The position numbers and the translations under genes are program-made. Below, one piece after another: positions 46,142-53,644 of a DNA stretch of 64,000 bases. The notes beneath the pieces are model-generated. The model had not been told where the DNA came from and made no database searches. It was given only the letters and a program-made list of their open reading frames with translations. Numbering within the stretch: the stretch's first letter is position 1; every line of letters starts with the position of its first letter. Source of the DNA: Pirellula sp. (GTDB taxonomy: Bacteria; Planctomycetota; Planctomycetia; Pirellulales; Pirellulaceae); the NCBI GenBank assembly GCA_021299695.1, contig JAJTEK010000018.1, forward strand, positions 1-64,000, written 5' to 3'.

Positions 46142-47219
46142 GCTTGAAATCTTTCGTCCAAAACAGCTTGCAAACTTGCTTGGTTTCGAGGAATCATTCC
46201 TTCGATGTCTAGCATCCACGGTGCAAAACCCTGCAACGAGATCAAAATATATCAATGAATTTACAATCGTCGATCCAAGGGAGGACCGTAAGCCACGGGA
46301 TGTTATTTCAATTCGGGGTGATTTTAGAACCGTTCAGCGAAGGATCTATCAACGAATTCTATCCCAAGTGATCAAGCCAGGGCCTTCCAGTCATGGAGGG
46401 ATACGGGGCAAAAGTATCAAATCCAACGCGGAAGCTCACTTAGGTAATGTGTATGCTTACCAGACGGACATTGCGAATTTTTTTCCATCTATCCACCGTG
46501 ATCGAGTCCGCTCTGTTCTCCAAAACTACGTGGGTTCCAGGGATGTAGCGGAATTGTTAGCACAACTGGTCACTCTGGATGATCACCTTGCTCTTGGGTT
46601 AGTTACGAGTCCGATACTCGCTGAAGCAGTCATCCAACCTGTTGATACTCGTATATCCGGAGCCTGTCGGAAAATGGGGCTTACGTATAGCCGGTTTGTT
46701 GATGACATCTGTATTTCGGGCAGTTTCCCAATCGATAAATCATGTATTCCACGCATGGTTCGTGGCATCCTTCAAAACAACGGTTTTAAGATTCGGCCGG
46801 AAAAAGACCGTTTCGTATCGTTATCAACTGATTTGTTCTCATTGACCGGTATCGAGATTCGCAAGAACCGATTACGAGTACCTCAGCGTTACATCAACGA
46901 TTTAGTCCATGATCTTGAATCAGCGAATGCGATTGCAATGGGTTGTGAGCATCCGGTAACCCTGTATTATACGAGGGAACAAATTGTTGGGCGAATTCAG
47001 TTCGTTCGATGGGTTAATAAAGGACAATCTAGTATTCTAGTGAAAAAATTCAAAAAAATAAATTGGAGGTTGCATTCAAAGCAGGCCCTTTTGCGTGGTT
47101 TGATTGTTTTGAAACCCCGATCAGTTGATCGCTCCAGCGGTGCAGTTTCCGATGGTACAGTTGTTGGGGAAAGTACGCCTTTGCAATCCAAGAAGCGCTC
47201 GATCAAAAGCGTCGACTGA
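46107..47219 (+). CDS. Retron-type reverse transcriptase
   Basis: 370 aa from the ATG at 46107; the track uses a TTG at 46092. RT motifs: RTVQRRIYQRIL, the retron-specific NAxxH (KSNAEAHLG, residues 107-111), catalytic Asp in YQTDIANFFPSI (D121), LGLVTSPILAEAV, YSRFVDDICISG (FVDD, D199/D200), and LTGIEIRKNRLRV in place of the retron VTG motif. The C-terminal GRIQFVRWVN fits the retron thumb. No maturase or Cas1 domain is present, which argues against a group II intron or CRISPR RT. It would copy the upstream RNA into msDNA primed from a 2'-OH of a guanosine. Confidence 0.9.
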   Translation: MLKTRVALTKSRLEIFRPKQLANLLGFEESFLRCLASTVQNPATRSKYINEFTIVDPREDRKPRDVISIRGDFRTVQRRIYQRILSQVIKPGPSSHGGIRGKSIKSNAEAHLGNVYAYQTDIANFFPSIHRDRVRSVLQNYVGSRDVAELLAQLVTLDDHLALGLVTSPILAEAVIQPVDTRISGACRKMGLTYSRFVDDICISGSFPIDKSCIPRMVRGILQNNGFKIRPEKDRFVSLSTDLFSLTGIEIRKNRLRVPQRYINDLVHDLESANAIAMGCEHPVTLYYTREQIVGRIQFVRWVNKGQSSILVKKFKKINWRLHSKQALLRGLIVLKPRSVDRSSGAVSDGTVVGESTPLQSKKRSIKSVD

Positions 47220-47684
47220 GGGTGAGCGCACACCAGCCGGACCGCCTTTTTCGCAGCGCAGGGCGCGCGCGGGCAGACCCAAGGTGCGCCCTTGTTTCTA
47301 TCCCAGTTGTTAAGGAGATCCTGCTTAAGTCTCGCTTAGCATCCACGAAAGCCGACCAGACTTGGGCCGAACGAATCGCCTTGTGCGAACGATCCACTGC
47401 TCCCGTTGCGCAGTTCTGCCAGTCGATCGGCTGCTCGCCGACGTTCTTCTTCCAGTGGAAACGTAAAACCGGTGCTAACCCCCAAACAAGCGCAATCCTG
47501 TGTGTCCAAACGTTCGAGTCCACCAAAGGACACCATCGAGATCAAACTCCCCTCTGGAATCCCCATCTTCGTTCCAGTCTCGGCCGTGAAATCCATTGCT
47601 GCGATCCTCGAACAGGTAGAAAAACTCGGGGACTGCCCCCGAGTTTTTTCGATCACCCCCCGCCTACCCAATCCATCATGGTAG
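47219..47684 (+). mobile_element. IS66-like left end and decayed orf1
   Basis: The terminal DNA (gtgagcgcacaccagccg) starts directly after the RT stop. The orf1 (TnpA-like) reading frame would begin at 47327, but the ATG is AAG. WAERIALCERSTAPVAQFCQSIGCSPTFFFQWKR is the HTH part in one frame; after a shift near 47465 another frame gives the usual end, DTIEIKLPSGIPIFVPVSAVKSIAAIL. TnpB and TnpC are absent. The first 115 bp are clearly related to 60384-60500, in the same orientation. Confidence 0.75.
47620..47649 (+). terminator. Rho-independent terminator
   Basis: AAACTCGGGG-actg-CCCCCGAGTTT followed by TTT: a GC-rich stem of ten pairs with a 4-nt loop and a T-run. It would end transcription coming from the retron before the SNF2 operon. 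The core resembles the R2 palindrome. Confidence 0.75.
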
Positions 47685-47998
47685 ATCGATTGTCCACAAT
47701 CGATCGGAACCTGAAACCTCCGCAGCCAGTGCGATTAAACAGCGGAACATCGCACGCAGTCCGGTGAGTCTAAAAATTAGTTCTCCAGGAATTTCTGTAT
47801 CGGCGAACTTTTCGGAAACCCTCTCTCCTCGAACGACGATGAATGCACAGAGTCCAGAAAACCCGTGGATCTGAGTGGCATGTGGCTGGCGTCTCGCCAA
47901 CGAAGGACTTCGGAAAACACCGTGGGATGGTTGTCTGACATCAAACGCTGGGTTACCATACCGTGTTCAATGTTCCGTAATCATGTACATGGCGAACG
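47685..47998. other. Upstream region of SNF2 operon
   Basis: No gene supported; ORFs on the minus strand here lack recognisable content. It should hold the promoter of the 48.0-56.4 kb operon. Confidence 0.5.
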
Positions 47999-50863
47999 AT
48001 GACGGTTACCCCTTATCATGCAAAGATTTTTGCGCACGAGCTTACCAAGAGATGCTCAGCTGACAGCATCGAAAAGCTCGCCGGGGCGCTCGTAGATGCA
48101 CAGGTCGACCTCAATCCGCACCAAGTCGAAGCGGCACTCTTCGCCTTTCATTCGCCGCTGTCAAAAGGTGCGCTGTTGGCCGATGAGGTGGGTCTGGGCA
48201 AAACCATCGAGGCGGGCCTCGTACTCTCGCAGAAATGGGCAGAACGCAAACGTCGTGTCCTGGTGATCACACCAGCCAACTTGCGTAAGCAGTGGCACCA
48301 GGAGATTCAAGAGAAGTTCTTTCTCCCCTGCAAAATACTAGAAGCGAAATCGTACAACGACTCGATCAAACGAGGGCATTTCCGCCCCTTGGAAATCGAC
48401 GACACCATTGTCATCTGCTCCTACCAATTCGCTCGCTCAAAAGCTGCTGATGTCAATGCAACGCGATGGGACATGGTGGTCATCGACGAAGCCCACCGAC
48501 TGCGTAATGTGTACAAACCCAGCAATGTTATCGCTAACACATTGAAAATGGCACTAAAGGACGTTCCAAAGCTGTTGCTCACCGCCACACCGCTTCAAAA
48601 CTCATTGCTCGAACTGTTCGGGTTGGTTAGCTTCATCGACGAACACGCTTTTGGCGATCTCAAGAGCTTTCGCGAGCAGTTCTCGCACCTCAAAGATCAG
48701 GCCGTTTTTGACACGCTCAAGGCCCGACTCAAGCCCATCTGCCATCGCACGCTGCGTCGACAGGTCACGGCCTACGTGCCTTACACCCTGCGTCATCCGA
48801 TGATTCAGGAATTCACGCCAGCCGAGGCAGAAGACCGCCTATACACACTCGTGTCCGACTATCTCCGTCGCGACAACCTCCAAGCCTTACCTGCCAGCCA
48901 ACGGTCACTGATGACCTTGGTGTTGCGTAAACTGCTGGCGTCGTCAACCTTTGCAATTGCCGGTGCGCTCGACACGCTCACCAATCGGCTCAAAGCAAAG
49001 GTCGCTAAGCAGACACCACCGCAATCGCTAGAAGATGAACTGGACCAAGACTACGAAGCGCTTGATGAGACGGCGGAGGAATGGGAAAAAGATTCCTCAG
49101 ACGACAAACCGCTCTCGGCCGCAGACCTCGCCGCAATTCAGGGCGAGATTTCCGATTTGGTAGAGTTTCGTGATCTTGCGGTGTCGATCACCCGCAATGC
49201 CAAGGGAGATGCTCTGTTGGCGGCGCTCGATCGAGCGTTTGCCGAGGCTGGACGCTTGGGCGCTGCGCGCAAGGCCATCATCTTCACGGAATCTCGCAAG
49301 ACACAGGAATATCTTCAGCGCGTGTTGGCCGACAGTTCTCACAGCGAGGGTATCGTCTTATTCAATGGATCGAATACCGATCCGTTGTCCCGATCCATTT
49401 ATGCCCGCTGGCTAGAACAACATGTCGGTACCGACCGCGTGACCGGCTCCAAGACATCCGACATGCGTTCGGCGCTCGTCGATTATTTCCGAGATGAAGG
49501 TCGCATTATGATCGCCACCGAAGCGGGCGCGGAAGGGATCAACCTGCAATTCTGCTCGCTGGTTGTGAACTACGATCTTCCGTGGAACCCCCAGCGCATC
49601 GAACAACGGATCGGTCGCTGCCACCGTTACGGACAAAAGCACGACGTGGTCGTGGTCAACTTCTTGAATCGCAACAACGAAGCCGACCAGCGAGTCTTCG
49701 AATTGCTGGCCGAAAAGTTCTCACTCTTCGAGGGAGTGTTTGGGGCCAGCGACGAGGTGCTTGGTGCCATTGAGTCTGGCGTCGATTTTGAGAAGCGTAT
49801 TGCTGCTATCTATCAGCGCTGTCGCACTCTAGAGGAAATCAAGGCGTCGTTCGATCAACTGCAGCTTGAACTGGGTGCCCAGATCAACGACGCCATGACG
49901 CACACTCGCCGGCAATTGCTTGAAAACTTCGACGCCGAAGTTCACGATATGCTTCGCGTAAGACTCGACCAAACCCAAGACTACCTCAATCGCTACGAGC
50001 GGCTGCTCATGCAGTTGACTCAGTTTGAGCTTGGGGATGATGCCGAGTTCCTCAATGGTCAAAGCGGATTTCGGCTGAAGTCCAATCCGTTTCCGACTGT
50101 TAAAGAAATCCCGCTGGGACTTTACGAATTGCCCCGTCGCTCGGGTGAGTCGCATCTTTACCGACTAGGGCATCCACTAGCTCTGCAGATTCTACAGCGC
50201 GCCAAGCAGCGCAATCTTCCAGCAGCGGAAATCACGTTCGATTGCAGTGGTACGTACCCCCGGGTGGCCGCGTTGCAACCGTACGTCGGCCAATCGGGCG
50301 ACTTGCTGGCGGCACTTTTTACCGTGGAATCGCTTGACCAGGTCGAGGACTATCTTATCGTGGCAGCGATTTCCGATGGCGGTGAGATGCTCGCAGAAGA
50401 GACGGCCAGACGTATGTTTTCTCTTCCGTCGGTTAGCGTAATCGAGCTGCCGTCGTATCCAGCGAACGTCCGTCTAGAGGAAGAGATCAAGTGCTGCACA
50501 ATAGTCATTCAGCAAACGATCTCGAATCGTAACGCTGATCTTTTTGAGGCCGAGGCCGACAAGCTCGACTATTGGGCAGATGATCTGAAGGTCGCCCTGG
50601 AGCGCGAGATCAAAGACTTTGACCGCCAAATCAAGGAGGTTAAGCGTTCGGCAACGCTATCGCTCACGCTCGAAGAAAAACTGGCTGGGCAGAAGCAAAT
50701 CAAGGCACTCGAAAGTCAGCGAAATAACAAACGAAAGTCGCTCTTTGAGGCCCAAGATGAAGTAGACCAGCAGCGCGAGCGATTGATCGCCGAGATCGAG
50801 GGCATACTGGCGCAAAAGTTGCAATCTCAAACCTTATTGAATATCCGTTGGTTACTTACTTGA
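47999..50863 (+). CDS. SNF2/RapA-type helicase of a restriction-like operon
   Basis: 954 aa. The SNF2 ATPase core has DLNPHQVEAALFAFHSPLSKG, Walker A ADEVGLGKTIEAGLV, Walker B MVVIDEAHRLRN, LLLTATPLQNSLLELFGL, then the C-terminal helicase part with KAIIFTESRKTQEYL, IATEAGAEGINLQFCSLVVNYDLPWNPQRIEQRIGRCHRYGQ. The last 150 residues are a coiled coil (LKVALEREIKDFDRQIKEVK). Such helicases move on double-stranded DNA; the RapA-like core is also seen in DISARM DrmD. First gene of the operon, with the PLD gene 18 bp downstream. Intact. Confidence 0.9.
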   Translation: MTVTPYHAKIFAHELTKRCSADSIEKLAGALVDAQVDLNPHQVEAALFAFHSPLSKGALLADEVGLGKTIEAGLVLSQKWAERKRRVLVITPANLRKQWHQEIQEKFFLPCKILEAKSYNDSIKRGHFRPLEIDDTIVICSYQFARSKAADVNATRWDMVVIDEAHRLRNVYKPSNVIANTLKMALKDVPKLLLTATPLQNSLLELFGLVSFIDEHAFGDLKSFREQFSHLKDQAVFDTLKARLKPICHRTLRRQVTAYVPYTLRHPMIQEFTPAEAEDRLYTLVSDYLRRDNLQALPASQRSLMTLVLRKLLASSTFAIAGALDTLTNRLKAKVAKQTPPQSLEDELDQDYEALDETAEEWEKDSSDDKPLSAADLAAIQGEISDLVEFRDLAVSITRNAKGDALLAALDRAFAEAGRLGAARKAIIFTESRKTQEYLQRVLADSSHSEGIVLFNGSNTDPLSRSIYARWLEQHVGTDRVTGSKTSDMRSALVDYFRDEGRIMIATEAGAEGINLQFCSLVVNYDLPWNPQRIEQRIGRCHRYGQKHDVVVVNFLNRNNEADQRVFELLAEKFSLFEGVFGASDEVLGAIESGVDFEKRIAAIYQRCRTLEEIKASFDQLQLELGAQINDAMTHTRRQLLENFDAEVHDMLRVRLDQTQDYLNRYERLLMQLTQFELGDDAEFLNGQSGFRLKSNPFPTVKEIPLGLYELPRRSGESHLYRLGHPLALQILQRAKQRNLPAAEITFDCSGTYPRVAALQPYVGQSGDLLAALFTVESLDQVEDYLIVAAISDGGEMLAEETARRMFSLPSVSVIELPSYPANVRLEEEIKCCTIVIQQTISNRNADLFEAEADKLDYWADDLKVALEREIKDFDRQIKEVKRSATLSLTLEEKLAGQKQIKALESQRNNKRKSLFEAQDEVDQQRERLIAEIEGILAQKLQSQTLLNIRWLLT

Positions 50864-50881
50864 TACGGAGAGAATAACACT

Positions 50882-51937
50882 GTGAATCACCAGTTACCTA
50901 CGTTTACCAGCGCTTCGTGGACAGTCACCGGGTTGCTTGACTCGCTAAAGTCAGAACTCACTGCTGACGCCGCGTGTAACCAAATGCGATTTTTCGCATA
51001 TGCAGTTACTCTATCGGGATGGCAGGAGATTCGAGATGTTTTCAATGAGTGGAAAGGTCGAGTGAACGACCGCAGTACCATCGGTTACATAGGTACGGAC
51101 CATGCATTAACTGATCCCGAAGCAATTCGGAAAATGCAGAGAGACGGCATAGAGATTCGAGTGATGACTGCTTACAACGGTGTTTTCCATCCAAAAGTGT
51201 TCTGGCTTTCAGGACCGCGCAGCAATCTTGTCTGGGTGGGCAGCAATAACCTCACACGCGATGGACTAATACAGAACATCGAATTCTCAACGCTAATAAA
51301 GTCTCAGCACGATAACCCGGACCTTCGACGCTGGTTCGACAACGTACACTCAGCAAGTGAGCCTATTTCGGATACACTCCTCAAAAACTACGAAGACGAG
51401 CGTCGCGTGTTCGCATTAAGTCGATCGGCAACAGGTACGTTTACGTGGAGCATGCGACGCGAAGCACCACAGCCCACAACGGCACCTGCACGTAATCCCG
51501 CGACAACTCCTGCGACGGTGCCCGTGACCGCGTTGAATTTGCTGCCTGGCATACGGGGCGATTTGGTGGTAGAGGTAATGCCACTTGAAACAGGCCTCGA
51601 TGGTAAGCAAATGCAGCTTCCCAAGTCAGCTGTAGTTCAATTCTTCGGCTTAGACGATCATGTTGGAGCAACTCGTCAAGTTACGCTAACTCCGATTGGA
51701 ACAGCAGCGAGACGGGACTTAACAATAACGATTTTCGGCAACAATACTGCACGGCTATCCATCAATGAACTTGATTACCGCGATCGTCCGTGCGTCATAG
51801 TCTTTCACAAGACTGGAAACGCGGCATTTCAGTTCGAGATAGTACGGCAGAGCATTTATCCTGTCCGATTCCGCACCCTACTTGCGCGATGTGCTAATCA
51901 GACACGCCAAGGGAGCCGACGTTGGATAATCCTATAA
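50882..51937 (+). CDS. PLD-like nuclease-domain protein
   Basis: 351 aa. The N-terminal half is a phospholipase D-like domain: YNGVFHPKVFWLSGPRSNLVWVGSNNLTRDGLIQNIEF, with the H-x-K and GSNNLT of the HKD family. One HKD copy is visible, so the active form is probably a dimer, as in bacterial PLD nucleases. The C-terminal half is beta-rich with no known motif, after a Pro/Thr linker (APARNPATTPATVPVTA). In the operon it lies between the helicase and the methyltransferase, so nicking or end-processing of DNA is the likely job. Confidence 0.85.
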   Translation: MNHQLPTFTSASWTVTGLLDSLKSELTADAACNQMRFFAYAVTLSGWQEIRDVFNEWKGRVNDRSTIGYIGTDHALTDPEAIRKMQRDGIEIRVMTAYNGVFHPKVFWLSGPRSNLVWVGSNNLTRDGLIQNIEFSTLIKSQHDNPDLRRWFDNVHSASEPISDTLLKNYEDERRVFALSRSATGTFTWSMRREAPQPTTAPARNPATTPATVPVTALNLLPGIRGDLVVEVMPLETGLDGKQMQLPKSAVVQFFGLDDHVGATRQVTLTPIGTAARRDLTITIFGNNTARLSINELDYRDRPCVIVFHKTGNAAFQFEIVRQSIYPVRFRTLLARCANQTRQGSRRWIIL

Positions 51938-51961
51938 ATTTGGAAAGGAACGTGAATTGAG

Positions 51962-53644
51962 GTGCGAAAGAACATGACAAAAGCCAGACTAGAACTTACT
52001 TGGATCGGCAAGGAAGTACGGCCCAGGCTTGAGCCTCGCGTGTTGCTCGAAGATGCGTCACGCTCACACCATGCACATTACAAAGTGACGCACGAAGACC
52101 AATTCGACAATCGTGTGATCTTTGGCGACAATCTTCTCGCTTTAAAGGCACTTGAGCAAGACTTCTGCGGTAGTGTTAAGTGTATTTATATTGACCCGCC
52201 CTACAACACTGGTTCTGCTTTCAGTCATTACGACGATGGTTTGGAGCACTCTATCTGGCTAAGTTTAATGCGTGATCGCCTGGAAATACTACGTACGTTG
52301 CTTCGTCCAGACGGAATAATATTTGTACATATTGATGACAACGAGCATGCCTATCTTAAAGTGTTGATGGATGAAATTTTCGGACGTCGAAATTTTTGTG
52401 GTCAATTCATTTGGGAGAAGAAGAAAAAGCCATCTTTCTTAAACGCAAACATGGGGATCGTTACCGAATATATCCTAGCCTACTCCCCTGATCGCTCTAA
52501 GTCTCCTGCTTTCGTTGGCGGTCTCACCACCGAAGGTAAGAAATACCCGCTTAACAATGCGGGTAATGGTTTGCAGACATTAACGTTCCCAGCTAAGTCA
52601 GTGGAGTTTCGTTGTGGCGATCAGCGATTTGAACCGCAAGACATGTCCGAGGGTAATATTGTTACGCGATTGTTAGATCAAGTGATTGTCGAGCGCGGTC
52701 GGAACAAGGATTCGTTTCGTCTTGAAGGAGAGTGGCGGTACTCGCAGCGCAAGTTAGACGAGATCATCGTGGCCGGAGAGCCGCTTGTGATCAGCAAAGC
52801 TCCTTTTCGGCCAAACCATATCAAAGCGGGAGGCGAGGAAAAGAAGATTAAAAATTTGCTCTCGATTGCCCATTTCCAAATCGCCACCTATGAAGACTCG
52901 AATGCAGAGAGCGCATTGCTTTTTGGCGAAAATGCGTTTGACTACCCGAAGCCGGAACAGCTCTTATTTACACTCATCAACGCTGTTACGAATCCCGGCG
53001 ATCTTGTCCTCGACTCATTCGCTGGGTCGGGAACCACTGGTGCGGTCGCCCACAAGATGGGCCGACGCTGGATCATGGTGGAACTCGGCGAGCACTGTCA
53101 CACGCACATCATCCCCCGCATGAAAAAGGTCATCGATGGCGAGGATCAGGGCGGAATCAGCAAGGCGGTCGATTGGAAAGGTGGCGGCGGGTTTCGCTAT
53201 TATCACCTTGCACCGTCGCTGCTGGAACAAGACAAATGGGGACGCTGGGTCATCAGCAAAGAGTTCAACGCTGCCATGATGGCCGAGGCGATCTGCAAGC
53301 TGGAAGGTTTTCAATACGCACCCAGCGATACGATCTACTGGCAACAAGGCCACTCGACGGAACGCGACTTCCTGTACGTTACCACCCAACACCTGACCGC
53401 CGATCAATTGCATCAGCTCTCCGACGACGTAGGAGCCGACCGAACGCTCTTGGTCCTCTGCACCTCGTTTCGCGGTAAGGCTGAACGCTGGCCGAACCTT
53501 ACGGTAAAGAAAATTCCGAAACAAGTCCTCTCTCGCTGCGAATGGGGGCACGACGATTACAGTCTGAAAATTGAGAACTTGCCTAAGGCACCAAAAAAAC
53601 TGAGGCAACAATCGCTCTTTGATCTAGCAGGGGGTGCCCAATGA
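51962..53644 (+). CDS. Type III Mod-like site-specific DNA adenine methyltransferase
   Basis: 560 aa from GTG 51962, or ATG 51974. Catalytic motif IV KCIYIDPPYNTGSAF precedes the AdoMet motif I LDSFAGSGTTGAVAHKMGRRWIMVELG, the beta-class order of type III Mod and related N6-adenine methyltransferases. GDNLLALKALEQ and LRPDGIIFVHIDDNEHAYLKVLMDEIFG are typical of type III Mod. The variable central region should carry target recognition. The stop overlaps the Res start by 4 bp, so the two are made as a pair. It probably marks host DNA. Confidence 0.92.
   Translation: MRKNMTKARLELTWIGKEVRPRLEPRVLLEDASRSHHAHYKVTHEDQFDNRVIFGDNLLALKALEQDFCGSVKCIYIDPPYNTGSAFSHYDDGLEHSIWLSLMRDRLEILRTLLRPDGIIFVHIDDNEHAYLKVLMDEIFGRRNFCGQFIWEKKKKPSFLNANMGIVTEYILAYSPDRSKSPAFVGGLTTEGKKYPLNNAGNGLQTLTFPAKSVEFRCGDQRFEPQDMSEGNIVTRLLDQVIVERGRNKDSFRLEGEWRYSQRKLDEIIVAGEPLVISKAPFRPNHIKAGGEEKKIKNLLSIAHFQIATYEDSNAESALLFGENAFDYPKPEQLLFTLINAVTNPGDLVLDSFAGSGTTGAVAHKMGRRWIMVELGEHCHTHIIPRMKKVIDGEDQGGISKAVDWKGGGGFRYYHLAPSLLEQDKWGRWVISKEFNAAMMAEAICKLEGFQYAPSDTIYWQQGHSTERDFLYVTTQHLTADQLHQLSDDVGADRTLLVLCTSFRGKAERWPNLTVKKIPKQVLSRCEWGHDDYSLKIENLPKAPKKLRQQSLFDLAGGAQ

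Noticed and set aside
46107-47219. Group II intron or CRISPR-associated reverse transcriptase
   Set aside because: No maturase or endonuclease domain, no cas genes or repeats, and the NAxxH motif with an upstream a1/a2-bounded RNA favours a retron.
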